Positions 33,531 through 44,944 of a DNA stretch of 64,000 nt are shown piece by piece. The notes under the pieces are model-generated. The model saw only the letters and a list, made by a program, of their open reading frames with translations. It did not search any database and was not told the DNA's origin. Numbering within the stretch: the first letter of the stretch is position 1; each line of letters starts with the position of its first letter. Made by a program: the position numbers and the translations under genes. The stretch is taken from positions 992,001 through 1,056,000 of the forward strand of contig NC_023036.2 of assembly GCF_000317305.3 (NCBI RefSeq), given 5' to 3'. This DNA is from Mycolicibacterium neoaurum VKM Ac-1815D (GTDB lineage: Bacteria > Actinomycetota > Actinomycetes > Mycobacteriales > Mycobacteriaceae).

Positions 33531-33572
33531 ACGGTATGCGCTGCCGAGACAGTCTGTCAAGACACACTGTCT
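33531..33572 (-). promoter_or_regulatory. promoter with overlapping palindromic operator for the acyl-CoA ligase operon
   Basis: Read on the minus strand, TTGACA (33555-33560) and TACCGT (33531-33536) are separated by 18 bases and fit -35 and -10 elements. The -35 box sits inside a 26-base palindrome (33547-33572) with outer arms AGACAGT/ACTGTCT and inner arms TGTC/GACA; 22 of 26 positions obey the dyad. A repressor bound there would block polymerase directly. No regulator gene is adjacent, so its binder is unknown; the arms resemble those of the TetR site at 50348-50380. Confidence 0.6.
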
Positions 33573-33599
33573 AGTAACGGGCGGGGATGACCCAGCGGC

Positions 33600-34808
33600 T
33601 CACGCTGTGGAGCGGCGGGCCAGGTACAGGGCGGCGCCGAGCGCGATCACCGCGGACCCGGTGAGCACCGAACCGGTGGGCAGGGTGCACGCCAGCACCA
33701 CACAGCCGGCGAACCCGATCGCCGGGATCAGCCGCCGCGCCGGCCGCAGCGTCCAGGCGCTGGCATTGGCGATGGCGTAGTACACCAGCACCGCGAACGA
33801 CGAGAACCCGATCGCCCCGCGAAGATCGACGAACGCCGCCAAGACCGCGACGACGATCCCGACCGCGACCTCGGCGCGGTGCGGTCCGCCGAACCGCGGA
33901 TGCACCGCGGACAGCCCGCTCGGCAGATGCCGGTCCCGCGCCATCGCCAGTGTGGTGCGGGAAACGCCGAGGATCAGCGCCAGCAGTGATCCGAGCGCGG
34001 CGACCGCGGCTCCGACACGGACCACCACGGCCAGCTCGGGATGTCCGGCCACCGATACGGCATGGGCCAATGGTGCTGTCGCGGTGGCCAGTCCGGCGCT
34101 GCCGAGCACCGCGAGCACGGCGACGGCGACCACCGCGTACACCAGCAGTGCGATGCCCAACGCGATGGGTATGGCGCGGGGAATGGTGCGGTCCGGCTCT
34201 CGGACCTCCTCACCGAGGGTGGCGATGCGGGCATAACCGGCGAACGCGAAGAACAGCAACCCGGCGGCCTGCAGGACACCCCATGGGCCGGTATCGGTGC
34301 CGATCGACAGATTGGCGGGCGTTCCGGCGCCGCTCAGCACGACCACCACGACGGCCAGCACCGCGAGCACCACCGCGACGATCACCCGGGTGAGCAACGC
34401 CGACTTCTGCACGCCCGCATAGTTCACCGTAGTGAGGGCGACCACGGCGGCGACCGCCACGGCATGCGCGTACGGCGGCCACGCGTACACGCCGACCGTC
34501 AGGGCCATGGCGGCACACGAGGCCGTCTTCCCGACGATGAAACACCAGCCCGCGGTGTGACCCCAGAACGCGCCGAGGCGTTCTCGGCCGTAGACATAGC
34601 TGCCGCCGGACTGGGGATAGATCGCCGCGAGACGTGCCGTGGACGTCGCGTTGCAGTAGGCCACCACCGCGGCGATCGCCAACCCGATCAGCAGCCCGGA
34701 GCCGGCGGCTGCCGCGGCGGGCCCGAGCGCGACGAAGATGCCGGCCCCGACCATCGAACCCAGACCGATGACGACGGCGTCGAACGTGCCGAGCCGGCGC
34801 TGTAACAC
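33600..34808 (-). CDS. APC-superfamily amino acid permease
   Basis: A 402-residue permease with about 11-12 hydrophobic helices. The first helix GLGSMVGAGIFVALG has the substrate-binding GSMVGAGIF pattern of cationic amino acid/APC transporters, and PQSGGSYVYGRE follows. Starts at a GTG immediately behind the TAG of the small membrane protein gene. Last gene of the monooxygenase - small membrane protein - permease unit. Substrate unknown. Confidence 0.88.
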   Translation of the reverse strand: MLQRRLGTFDAVVIGLGSMVGAGIFVALGPAAAAAGSGLLIGLAIAAVVAYCNATSTARLAAIYPQSGGSYVYGRERLGAFWGHTAGWCFIVGKTASCAAMALTVGVYAWPPYAHAVAVAAVVALTTVNYAGVQKSALLTRVIVAVVLAVLAVVVVVLSGAGTPANLSIGTDTGPWGVLQAAGLLFFAFAGYARIATLGEEVREPDRTIPRAIPIALGIALLVYAVVAVAVLAVLGSAGLATATAPLAHAVSVAGHPELAVVVRVGAAVAALGSLLALILGVSRTTLAMARDRHLPSGLSAVHPRFGGPHRAEVAVGIVVAVLAAFVDLRGAIGFSSFAVLVYYAIANASAWTLRPARRLIPAIGFAGCVVLACTLPTGSVLTGSAVIALGAALYLARRSTA

Positions 34809-35078
34809 CTATTTGTTGCGGACGGCGTTGACGCCCAGGTAGCCGACGTAACCCAGCGCGCCGAGCAGCGCCAGCTTGCGCGTCTTGGGCACCAGCAGTC
34901 CCACACCGAGGGCGGTCTCGATGGTGCCGTTGGTCTTGATGTGGCGTGCGGTGTCGTTCGGGAAGGCCGGCTTGGTGATCGACTCGAACAGCTGCGGGGC
35001 GACGAAGTGGGCCAGACCGGCGCCGACCAGTGACACCCCTGCGAGCGTGACGCCCGGCGAACTCTTCTTCTCGGTCAA
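34809..35078 (-). CDS. small DoxX-like membrane protein
   Basis: An 89-residue protein with hydrophobic segments near residues 10-26, 52-63 and 68-80. It starts at TTG, supported by a GAGAGGAAA ribosome binding site. The pattern TNGTIETALGVGLLVPKTRKLALLG recalls one half of DoxX/DoxD-type membrane proteins. It sits between the Baeyer-Villiger-type monooxygenase and the APC permease on one strand. Role unknown; assignment to the DoxX group is tentative. Confidence 0.6.
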   Translation of the reverse strand: MTEKKSSPGVTLAGVSLVGAGLAHFVAPQLFESITKPAFPNDTARHIKTNGTIETALGVGLLVPKTRKLALLGALGYVGYLGVNAVRNK

Positions 35079-35112
35079 CGGATTTCCTCTCGACAGTTGG
35101 TTGATTGCGATG

Positions 35113-36600
35113 TCAGGCGATCGCGTAGTCGCTCAGGGGGAACTCGGAGGCTTCCCTGATGGCGGTGTCGGTGGTGGTGGGCCGCAACAGCGTGGGCTCA
35201 CCGGCGGGGTTGTAGTAGTAGGACCGCGCGCCGGCGCAGTTGCCGAGGGTGAACAGCGAATTGCCCAGCAGATCGGTCATCCGGTCCAGGTAGCGGCTGT
35301 TCGCCTCCTCGGTGACCTCGAAGGTGCTTGCGCCGCGGCGCTGCACCTCGGAGAACAACCGGTCCATCAACCGCATCTGGTACTCCATGGTGTTGAAGAA
35401 GTTCAGCCCGAGGAAGGCGTACGGGCTGGCCAGACTCAGGTAGTTCGGGAAGTACGGCATGGACACACCCTGGTAGGCCTGGAAACGCGTTTCGCGCCAC
35501 CACTTCCCGAGATTGCGGCCCTCGCGGCCGATCACCTCGATGGCCGGGAAATTGGCCTCCCACAGGTCGAACCCGGTGGCCAGTACCAGGGTGTCGATCT
35601 CGTTCTTGGTGCCATCCTTGGCGACGATGCCGTCGGTCTGGATGTGATCGATCCCGACATCCTGCAGGTGGACGTTGTCCCTGGTGAACGCGCGGTAGTA
35701 ACCGTTGCTGAATGTCGGTCGCTTGCAGCCGAAGTCGTAGTCCGGAGTGAGCCGCCGCCGCAGATCCTTGTCCCTGATGGTCAGGAATCGGTGCAGCTTG
35801 GACAGGTCGGCGGCCGAGATGTTGCCGCGTCCGCGGAAGGTCTTGTAGTAGACGACGCCGATGGTCACCATCCACTCGTAGATCGAGTCGGTGAGCCAGC
35901 GCAGCGCCCGCTGGGTGGCCGGGATACGGGCGAACAGCTTCTTGGTCCGCGGGCCGAAACGCATATCGATCTTGGGCACCACCCAGATGGGGGTGCGTTG
36001 ATACACCGTGAGGTCGGCCGCGGTTTTCGCCAGCTCCGGGATCAGCTGCACGGCCGTGGCACCGGTGCCGATGATCGCGATGCGACGTCCGGCGGGGTCG
36101 AAATCGTCATCCCATTCCGCGGTGTGGATGACCTTGCCCGCGAAGCTGTCGATGCCCGGGATATCGGGCAGCTTGGGCTGGGACAGGAAGCCGGTCGCGG
36201 TGATGAGATACCGGGTCGTCAGCGTCTCGGTCGTGTTGTCCTGGGAAGCGATGCTCACCTGCCACGCCTTGGCCTCGTCGTCCCAGCGGGCACCGTGGAC
36301 CACGGTGTTGAACCGGATGTGGCGTCGGATGTCGTACTTGTCGGCCACATCGTCGGCGTACTTCTTGATCTCCGGACCGGTCGAGAACAACCGCGACCAG
36401 TTCGGGTTGGGTTCGAAGTAGTAGGAGTAGGTGGTGGTCGGGACGTCGACGGCCAGCCCGGGGTAGTGGTTCACATACCAGGTGCCACCGAGATCGTCCT
36501 CTCGGTCGAGCAGGACGATGTTGTCGATCCCCAGCCGTTTGAGCTGGATGGCGGCACCTATACCGGCGAAGCCGGCGCCCACGATGACGGCGTCAAACAT
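35113..36600 (-). CDS. flavin-containing (Baeyer-Villiger-type) monooxygenase
   Basis: A 495-residue FAD- and NADPH-dependent monooxygenase. The FAD motif GAGFAG is at residues 8-13, the NADPH motif GTGATA at 178-183, and between them FAGKVIHTAEWD (153-164) matches the Baeyer-Villiger fingerprint FxGxxxHxxxW, ending in D as in many type I enzymes. GGTWYVNHYPGLAVD is also typical. Mycobacteria carry many paralogues (EthA, MymA and others), which oxidise ketones, aldehydes or thioamide drugs. First gene of its unit; no specific substrate can be named. Confidence 0.92.
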   Translation of the reverse strand: MFDAVIVGAGFAGIGAAIQLKRLGIDNIVLLDREDDLGGTWYVNHYPGLAVDVPTTTYSYYFEPNPNWSRLFSTGPEIKKYADDVADKYDIRRHIRFNTVVHGARWDDEAKAWQVSIASQDNTTETLTTRYLITATGFLSQPKLPDIPGIDSFAGKVIHTAEWDDDFDPAGRRIAIIGTGATAVQLIPELAKTAADLTVYQRTPIWVVPKIDMRFGPRTKKLFARIPATQRALRWLTDSIYEWMVTIGVVYYKTFRGRGNISAADLSKLHRFLTIRDKDLRRRLTPDYDFGCKRPTFSNGYYRAFTRDNVHLQDVGIDHIQTDGIVAKDGTKNEIDTLVLATGFDLWEANFPAIEVIGREGRNLGKWWRETRFQAYQGVSMPYFPNYLSLASPYAFLGLNFFNTMEYQMRLMDRLFSEVQRRGASTFEVTEEANSRYLDRMTDLLGNSLFTLGNCAGARSYYYNPAGEPTLLRPTTTDTAIREASEFPLSDYAIA

Positions 36601-36618
36601 GGTTGAAACGGTACCTCG

Positions 36619-37395
36619 CTACTGCTGCAGCGATCCGGTGCGTGGGACGTCGGTGGTGGCGATGCAGGTCACGGCGCGATCGCCGCGCTTCCAGGAGTCC
36701 TCGGTGGGGTAGAGCACGAACATGCCCACCTCGGGGTCTTCCATCGCGTCCGGGGAGAACTCCTGCAGCGCGGGTGCGCAGCGATCCTGGTAGTCGATGA
36801 TCGCGGACTGGCCGGGGAAGCTGCCGCCGGGCACGTCGATGACGAAGTACACCTCGCCCTTGTGCGGTTCGGTGCAGCTGACCGTCTTGACCGAGGCCAC
36901 CAGGCTGGCGTCCGACGGGATCTCCGAGAGGCAGTCGCCCAGCCCGATATCGGCGGCGTTGACGGAGTTCGGGTCGAAGAGATCGGCGAACTCACTGTCG
37001 GCGATCTTGTCCTTATTGGCCGCCACCAGCGCGAACACGGCGATGAGGCCGACAATCCACAGCGCAGAGAGGATGAGGCCCGCAATCGCCATCCCGCGGC
37101 CGCCCTGGCCCTTCTTGGCCTTGTTCAAGCCGACGATGCCGGCGACGACGCTGATCAGCACGCCACCGATCACGCCGAAGATCAGCGAGACGACGGCCCA
37201 CCAGTTGGTGCCCGGCGCCTGCTGCGGCGGGTAGGGCTGGCCGTACTGGTCGGTGTAGGGCAGCGGCGGAGGGGGCGGGGGATACTGGCCACCCGGTGGA
37301 GGCGGTGGATATTGGCCACCGGGCGCAGGCGGTGGATACTGGCCACCGGGCGGGGGTGGGGGGTATCCCTGGGGCTGCTCCGGCGGCTGCGTCAT
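36619..37395 (-). CDS. Pro-rich DUF4190-type membrane protein with C-terminal septum-formation-like domain
   Basis: A 258-residue membrane protein. The N-terminal 60 residues are a Pro/Gly/Tyr-rich tail with GGQYPPP repeats. Two transmembrane helices around 65-87 and 100-122 (WWAVVSLIFGVIGGVL and GMAIAGLILSALWIVGL) match DUF4190. The extracytoplasmic domain has paired cysteines (LGDCL, VSCTEPH, DRCAP, VTCIA) as in septum-formation-like domains. The ATG overlaps the hydrolase stop, so it is the last gene of the thiC-thiD operon. Function unknown. Confidence 0.82.
   Translation of the reverse strand: MTQPPEQPQGYPPPPPGGQYPPPAPGGQYPPPPPGGQYPPPPPPLPYTDQYGQPYPPQQAPGTNWWAVVSLIFGVIGGVLISVVAGIVGLNKAKKGQGGRGMAIAGLILSALWIVGLIAVFALVAANKDKIADSEFADLFDPNSVNAADIGLGDCLSEIPSDASLVASVKTVSCTEPHKGEVYFVIDVPGGSFPGQSAIIDYQDRCAPALQEFSPDAMEDPEVGMFVLYPTEDSWKRGDRAVTCIATTDVPRTGSLQQ
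37281..37361 (-). repeat. three 27-bp in-frame tandem repeats encoding GGQYPPP units
   Basis: Three consecutive 27-base units (37281-37307, 37308-37334, 37335-37361) begin with GATA(C/T)TGGCCACC on the plus strand. On the coding strand each gives nine residues of the GGQYPPP(A/P)P type in the N-terminal tail of the DUF4190 protein. Repeat number is likely to vary between strains. Confidence 0.8.
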
Positions 37396-38014
37396 GAGAG
37401 AAAGATAACCGCGGCGGCGACCGAGAGCGCGGGCACGTCCGAAGTCGTGGAACGAAGATCATGGCGTGCGCCGGCGACCTCGACGATCCGGGTCGGCCCG
37501 GCCACCAGATCCGCCGCCGCGCGCAGCTCCTCGATGGTGCCGAACGGGTCCGCGGTGCCGTGGGTGAACACCGTCGGCACGGTGATACCGGGCAGGTGCT
37601 CGGTCCGGGACCGTTCGGGCTTGCCCGGTGGGTGCAGCGGGTAGGAGGACAGCGCCAGCAGGTCCGGGCGTTCGCTCGGGTTCGCGGTGACCATGGATGT
37701 CATCCGGCCGCCGTAGGAGTGCCCGCCGGCGATCACCGGTCCGTCGGTCTGGGTGCGCGCCCAGGCGATGGCCTCGGCGATACCGGCCTGATCACTGGCG
37801 GCGGAATTCGACGGCGGGCCCTTCGGTCTGCGGCGCCGGTAGGGCAGGTTGTAGCGGATGGCCAGATAGCCCTGCCGGGCCCATTCGTCGCACAGGCCGA
37901 CCAGCAGCGCGGCGTCCCGGTCGCCGCCGGCGCCGTGGGTCAGCAGCACGATGCCCGCGGGGGTGGTGGCCGGTTCGTGGGCTATTCCTGCTATACCGGC
38001 GGGGTCGGGCAGGC

Positions 38015-38018
<4 letters not shown>
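37392..38018 (-). CDS. alpha/beta hydrolase (KANL3/Tex30-type, Rv0421c-like)
   Basis: A 208-residue alpha/beta hydrolase. The oxyanion-side motif is LLTHGAGGDRD near residues 25-35, the nucleophile is the serine in AGGHSYGGRM, and the catalytic histidine is in EVAGARHDL near the C-terminus. The GTG start overlaps the thiD stop (GTGA), matching the place and length of Rv0421c. It may be a salvage or repair hydrolase linked to thiamine synthesis, but nothing specific is known. Confidence 0.85.
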
Positions 38019-40513
<2,495 letters not shown>

Positions 40514-40600
40514 ACCCGTTCACGGTAGCGCATGCTCGTCCGATTGCCGAGCGATCGTTTGTATAGCTAATATATGTTTTTGCCGATCGTAGGGATTTGA
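40514..40600. promoter_or_regulatory. divergent promoter region thiC / MFS transporter
   Basis: An 87-base spacer with a conspicuous AT-rich core, TTTGTATAGCTAATATATG (40558-40576), flanked on both sides by CGATCG (40553-40558 and 40585-40590). TATAGCT or TAATAT would suit a rightward -10 and TATACA a leftward one for the thiC leader. The TPP riboswitch lies only on the thiC side, so the MFS gene is not under TPP control. Confidence 0.45.
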
Positions 40601-42289
40601 GTGCCGATGACCCTTGAGCTGGACAAGATCCATGAGCACCCCCGCTACAAGTGGGTCGTGCTGTCGAACACGACGTTGGGCATCCTGCTGGCGTCGATCA
40701 ACGCCTCCATCGTGCTGATCTCGTTGCCGGCGATCTTCCGCGGTATCGGTCTGAACCCGCTGGACCCGGGCAACATCAGCTACCTGCTCTGGATGCTGAT
40801 GGGTTATCTGGTGGTCACCGCCGTGCTGGTGGTGCCGTTCGGCCGCCTCGGCGACATGTTCGGCCGGGTGCGGATCTACAACCTGGGCTTCGTCGTCTTC
40901 ACCGTGGCGGCGGTGGCACTGTCCTTCGACCCGTTCCAGCTCGACGGCGGGGCGATCTGGCTGATCGGGTGGCGGGTGATCCAGGGCATCGGTGGCGCGA
41001 TGCTGATGGCCTCGTCCTCGGCGATCCTCACCGACGCGTTCCCGGCCAATCAGCGCGGCATGGCGCTCGGGGTGAACATGGTGGCCGCCGTCGCGGGCTC
41101 GTTCCTGGGACTGCTGATCGGCGGGGTGCTGTCGGAATGGCATTGGCAGGCCATCTTCTGGGTGGGCGTGCCGATCGGTGTGCTCGGGACCGTGTGGAGC
41201 CTGCACTCCCTGGTCGAGCTGGGGGTGCGCACACCGGGCCGGCTGGATTGGGCGGGGACGCTGACGTTCGGTGTCGGCCTGACCGTGTTGCTGATCGGCA
41301 TCACCTACGGCATTCAGCCGCATGGTGATTCGAGCACAGGCTGGACCAATCCGTGGGTGCTCGGATCGATCATCACCGGACTTGCCGTGCTGGTGGTGTT
41401 CTGTCTGATCGAGCTGCGGGTGGACCAGCCGATGGTCGATATCCGGTTGTTCCGGTCGGCGGCCTTCGGGATGGGGAACCTGGCCGGGCTGATGTCCTCG
41501 GTGGGGCGCGGCGGTCTGCAGTTCATGCTGATCATCTGGTTGCAGGGCATCTGGCTTCCGTTGCACGGCTACAGTTTCGAGTCGACACCGCTGTGGGCCG
41601 GTATCTATCTGCTGCCGGTCACCATCGGCTTCCTGATCGCGGCCCCGCTGGCCGGGTCGCTGGCCGACCGGTTCGGCGCGCGGCCACTGACGGTGGGCGG
41701 CATGCTGCTGATGGCGGTGTCCTTCGTTGCGCTGTTGCTGATTCCGGTGAACTTCGACTACTGGGTGTTCGCGGTGCTGGTGTTCCTCAACGGACTGGGC
41801 GGCGGCATCTTCACCGCTCCCAACACCGCGGCCATCATGTCCAGCGTGCCCGCGTCGCAGCGTGGTGCCGCCTCGGGTGTGCGCGCCACCTTCTTCAACG
41901 CCGGATCGTCACTCTCGATCGGAATCTTCTTCTCGCTGATGATCGTCGGGCTGGCCGATGCGCTGCCCTCGGCGATGAGCAGCGGGCTGCAGGCTCAAGG
42001 GGTGTCGGCTTCGGTGGCCCAGCAGGTGGCCAACACGCCACCGGTCGGCAGCCTCTTCGCCGCGTTCCTGGGCTACAACCCCATCGACGAACTGCTCGGT
42101 CCCTCGGGTGCGCTGTCGGATCCCGGCGTGAACGCCGAGGTGCTGACCGGTAAGACCTTCTTCCCCGAACTGATCACCGGTCCCTTCCATGCCGGGCTGA
42201 CGGTGGTGTTCCTGGCCGCCGCGTCGATGATGCTGATCGGGGCGGTGTCCTCGATGTTCAGCGCGGGCCGCTACAGCGGAGACACCTAG
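40601..42289 (+). CDS. MFS transporter, DHA2 (14-helix) drug exporter type
   Basis: A 562-residue MFS protein with 14 hydrophobic helices, the DHA2/EmrB layout. GRLGDMFGRVR is the loop 2-3 signature (motif A) and the WRVIQGIGGAMLMASSSAIL region (motif B) follows. A GTG at 40601 with AGGG six bases upstream is used; an ATG two codons later is possible. The gene ends at a hairpin and next to a TetR regulator of opposite strand, a usual partner of such exporters. Substrate unknown. Confidence 0.9.
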   Translation: MPMTLELDKIHEHPRYKWVVLSNTTLGILLASINASIVLISLPAIFRGIGLNPLDPGNISYLLWMLMGYLVVTAVLVVPFGRLGDMFGRVRIYNLGFVVFTVAAVALSFDPFQLDGGAIWLIGWRVIQGIGGAMLMASSSAILTDAFPANQRGMALGVNMVAAVAGSFLGLLIGGVLSEWHWQAIFWVGVPIGVLGTVWSLHSLVELGVRTPGRLDWAGTLTFGVGLTVLLIGITYGIQPHGDSSTGWTNPWVLGSIITGLAVLVVFCLIELRVDQPMVDIRLFRSAAFGMGNLAGLMSSVGRGGLQFMLIIWLQGIWLPLHGYSFESTPLWAGIYLLPVTIGFLIAAPLAGSLADRFGARPLTVGGMLLMAVSFVALLLIPVNFDYWVFAVLVFLNGLGGGIFTAPNTAAIMSSVPASQRGAASGVRATFFNAGSSLSIGIFFSLMIVGLADALPSAMSSGLQAQGVSASVAQQVANTPPVGSLFAAFLGYNPIDELLGPSGALSDPGVNAEVLTGKTFFPELITGPFHAGLTVVFLAAASMMLIGAVSSMFSAGRYSGDT

Positions 42290-42291
42290 AT

Positions 42292-42312
42292 CGGCGGGGT
42301 TCGTCCGCGCCG
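42292..42312. terminator. GC-rich hairpin between MFS gene and tetR
   Basis: CGGCG and CGCCG pair, extended inwards by GG/CC around a five-base loop (TTCGT), just 2 bases after the MFS stop codon and in the gap between convergent genes. There is no U-tract, which is common for mycobacterial hairpins, so termination is likely but not certain. Confidence 0.4.
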
Positions 42313-42327
42313 GTTGATCGCCGTCGG

Positions 42328-42951
42328 TCAGGGTTCACGGGTGAGGTATCGCGTGAGCATGGAGACCAGCTCTGTTTGTAAGGTATCGGCATCGAAATCC
42401 TTTGGGGCGGACATCGCTTGGTGGACGACCGACTCGATCGTCAGAACGACGAGTCGCGCTGCCGCATCTTTGTCTTCAACGACGACCTCTGGTCGTCCGT
42501 CGAGGAGCTTCTTCATCGCCTGAACTGACTCTTGTTGCTGTTCGGCAACCTTGGCCATGAGTTCGTGGGTGCGTGGCGCCTGGTCGATGATGACTCGCAG
42601 AAACTCGGGGTCGTGGCGGTGATTGTGAATGGCCGCCGCGACGATATTGCGTATTGCGTCCTGCACGGAGGTGATGGCACCTGCCTCGAGGTGGTCGGCG
42701 GTTGCGGCGACACCGGCGTCGAGGTGACGGCCGGCGAGTTCTATCAGGATTGCGTCTTTATTGGGGTAGTACTGGTACAGGGATCCGACGGAAATATCGG
42801 CGCGTTCGGCGATTCGGTTCGTCGTGCCTCGGGCATAGCCGTGCTGGGCGAAGACCTCGACCGCCGCTTCGAGGATCTGGTCGCGGGTGCGTGCGGACCT
42901 CTGCTGACGCGGCCGCTTACGCGGCTGTAGCGGATGCTTGTTCGAGGGCAC
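42328..42951 (-). CDS. TetR-family transcriptional regulator
   Basis: A 207-residue TetR repressor. The helix-turn-helix covers residues 22-66 (RDQILEAAVEVFAQHG, then ISVGSLYQYYPNKD). A basic, Arg/Lys-rich N-terminal arm precedes it. The C-terminal ligand domain resembles TetR_C regulators of the AcrR type. It faces the MFS gene tail to tail and the PPOX-PPE operon head to head, so either could be its target; head-to-head position favours the latter. Base composition appears slightly less GC-rich than its neighbours. Confidence 0.9.
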   Translation of the reverse strand: MPSNKHPLQPRKRPRQQRSARTRDQILEAAVEVFAQHGYARGTTNRIAERADISVGSLYQYYPNKDAILIELAGRHLDAGVAATADHLEAGAITSVQDAIRNIVAAAIHNHRHDPEFLRVIIDQAPRTHELMAKVAEQQQESVQAMKKLLDGRPEVVVEDKDAAARLVVLTIESVVHQAMSAPKDFDADTLQTELVSMLTRYLTREP

Positions 42952-43314
42952 CTCACCGTCCTCACTGCTGGAACGATCAGCCTAGCCGCGCGCGGATCCG
43001 AGTGAAGGGTGTCGTACACGCCTTGAATCAGTGCCGGTCTGACGTTCCGCGACATCGTTATCCGGGTTGTCCGGCCGCGAAATGCGAGCAGGGCCGGTCG
43101 CCGAGGGAACGTGGATGCCCACCGAACGTCGCTGCAGCGGCCCCACATGCGGAGAACTCGTCTCCGGCTGCCGGCGATGATCGCGCTGAAAGCGAGTAGC
43201 CATTGGCGTGGCTGTGTGCGGATAATTAGTGCTCTAGCTGCAGATATGCATTTCACCAAGGTCGGCGCGCCTGGGTGCAATAGCTCACTTTTGATGTGGG
43301 GAGGGAGTCGTCTT
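42952..43314. promoter_or_regulatory. 363-base intergenic region upstream of the PPE operon
   Basis: The longest gene-free stretch in the window, between divergent tetR and the PPOX gene. The part near the operon (43221-43300) is AT-richer and contains TAATTAGTGC, a short dyad TGCA-GATA-TGCA (43239-43250) and GCAATAGCTCACTT. No B12, TPP or other riboswitch core and no IdeR/Zur-type box was recognised. A ribosome binding site GGGAGGGAG precedes the PPOX start. A long leader or a small unannotated RNA is possible; nothing in the sequence proves it. Confidence 0.4.
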
Positions 43315-43959
43315 ATGGGAAGTTCCGTGATTCAGACGAGGAGCCGCTTTCGGCGGGTGGAGCTGTCGGAGATTCGGCGCGTGCTCGGTGAGCCCGACGG
43401 CATGGCGCGGGCGAAGATCTTCGACCACATCGGTGAGCACCACCGCCGGTTCATCGCGCACTCACCGTTGGCGATGATGGCCACCGCCGATGCGGTGGGC
43501 CGCGCAGACTGTTCTCCTCGCGGCGACTACCCGGGGTTCGTCAAGGTACTCGACGCGCGCACGCTGGCGATGCCGGACCGTCCGGGTAACAAGCTGGCTG
43601 ATTCGTTCACCAATCTCGCCGAGAATGACGGCGTCGGCCTGTTGTTTCTGATTCCTGGGATGCGAGAAACATTGCGTGTCAACGGCAATGCCTATGTCAC
43701 CGATGAACCCACGGTGTTGACCCGGATGCGCACCGAAGCCAAACAGCCCTCGCTGGCGATCATCGTCGAGGTCGCCGAAGCCTACTTTCACTGTGGACGT
43801 GCCCTGATCCGATCCCGGGTGTGGGACCCGGCAAGTCAGGCCCTCGCCGGGCAGATGCCCTCATTTGGCGAGATCGTCGCCGCGCAGATGGGTCTTGACA
43901 TCCCCGGCGAAGCCATCGAACACGATCTGGAGCGCAACTCCTACCGGTCGTTGTACTGA
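43315..43959 (+). CDS. PPOX-class FMN-dependent protein (DR2398-like)
   Basis: A 214-residue split-barrel flavoprotein of the pyridoxamine-phosphate-oxidase-like class. AHSPLAMMATADAVGRADCSPRGD, then GNKLADSFTNLAEND and GMRETLRVNGNA, are typical of the FMN-dependent DR2398 group. The start at ATG 43315 has GGGAGGGAG upstream. The next gene, a PDR-type reductase, follows after 11 bases, so the pair could be an oxidoreductase and its electron donor. Substrate unknown; a cofactor-reducing or haem-related role is conceivable. Confidence 0.8.
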   Translation: MGSSVIQTRSRFRRVELSEIRRVLGEPDGMARAKIFDHIGEHHRRFIAHSPLAMMATADAVGRADCSPRGDYPGFVKVLDARTLAMPDRPGNKLADSFTNLAENDGVGLLFLIPGMRETLRVNGNAYVTDEPTVLTRMRTEAKQPSLAIIVEVAEAYFHCGRALIRSRVWDPASQALAGQMPSFGEIVAAQMGLDIPGEAIEHDLERNSYRSLY

Positions 43960-43970
43960 TCAAGGAGACA

Positions 43971-44891
43971 ATGCTCGTGCAACACACCATTATCGAGCGC
44001 ATCGCTCACACCGTTGACGGCGTGGCAAGCCTCACCCTCAGGGGTGGCGACGGACCGCTGGCGCCGTGGGATGCCGGGGCGCACATCGACGTCGAATTAC
44101 CCAACTGGCTGACCAGACAGTACTCGCTGTGCGGCGATCTCGATGACCGTGAGCATTACCGCATCGCGGTGCGTCACGATCCGCTCAGCCGAGGCGGGTC
44201 GGAATATGTCAATCTCTTCTTGCGTGAGGGGCAGCGCCTGTCGGTATCGCTGCCGCGCAACCACTTCGAGCTCCAGGAAGCCTCGTCATACCTCTTCATC
44301 GCCGGCGGTATAGGCATCACACCGCTGCTGCCGATGATGCAGGCCGCCAGCGCGGCAGGTGCCGCGGCAACGCTGCTGTATGTGGGTAAATCCCTGGCCG
44401 ACATGCCGTTCGGAGCCGAACTCCGGGATCGCTACGGTGCGGGGGAGCAGGCCATACTCGTCGAGACCAACCGTCATCAACGGCCCGACTTCGCGGCAAT
44501 CGCCGACGTGCTGGACCCGCACGCTCTGGTCTACGGCTGCGGGCCCGAATCGATGCTGGCTGATGTCGAACGTGCCTTTCCCGCTGAGAAAACCCGTATC
44601 GAACGGTTCCGGCCGGCCATCAAGGCTCGTGGGTCCAACTCACGTTTCCAGGTGCTCTGCGCGCGCTCACGGCAGTCCATCGACGTCGCCGCTGACACCT
44701 CGCTACTGGATGCGCTGCTGGATGCCGGATACCCGATCGGCGCCGGTTGCCGGGAAGGAGTGTGCGGCAGTTGCGAAGTCCGCGTCCTCGCCGGGCAACC
44801 CGATCACCGCGACGACATCGGTGCACCCCACGGGTGCATGTATGCCTGCGTGTCGCGGTCGTCGACGCCTCGGCTCGTTCTGGATCTCTAG
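43971..44891 (+). CDS. phthalate-dioxygenase-reductase-type flavoprotein with 2Fe-2S domain
   Basis: A 306-residue three-domain reductase. The flavin domain has RQYSLCGD, the NAD domain [11 protein letters not shown], and the C-terminal plant-type ferredoxin has C260, C265, C268 and C293 (CREGVCGSC...ACVSR). Such proteins deliver electrons to Rieske oxygenases or demethylases, yet no oxygenase is encoded nearby. It lies between the PPOX protein and the PPE protein on one strand and has an AAGGAG ribosome binding site. Confidence 0.88.
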   Translation: MLVQHTIIERIAHTVDGVASLTLRGGDGPLAPWDAGAHIDVELPNWLTRQYSLCGDLDDREHYRIAVRHDPLSRGGSEYVNLFLREGQRLSVSLPRNHFELQEASSYLFIAGGIGITPLLPMMQAASAAGAAATLLYVGKSLADMPFGAELRDRYGAGEQAILVETNRHQRPDFAAIADVLDPHALVYGCGPESMLADVERAFPAEKTRIERFRPAIKARGSNSRFQVLCARSRQSIDVAADTSLLDALLDAGYPIGAGCREGVCGSCEVRVLAGQPDHRDDIGAPHGCMYACVSRSSTPRLVLDL

Positions 44892-44944
44892 CCGGCCATC
44901 CCGGCCCGTACCGCGCTTCACGACGAAGGAATCGACGAAGAATC

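Noticed and set aside
33547-33572. Palindrome as a Rho-independent terminator of the APC permease unit.
   Set aside because: It is not GC-rich, lacks a U-tract and contains a consensus -35 box directed at the next operon, so an operator is more likely.
37281-37361. Short direct repeats suggesting a CRISPR array.
   Set aside because: Units are contiguous 27-mers without spacers, in frame, and encode the Pro-rich tail of a membrane protein.
40601-42289. MFS protein as a thiamine transporter because it adjoins thiC and a TPP riboswitch.
   Set aside because: The riboswitch faces thiC only and the protein has the 14-helix DHA2 drug-exporter layout.
42952-43314. A B12 riboswitch, expected because PPE2 in M. 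tuberculosis lies near cobalamin genes.
   Set aside because: No B12-box core or conserved cobalamin aptamer segments could be found on either strand.
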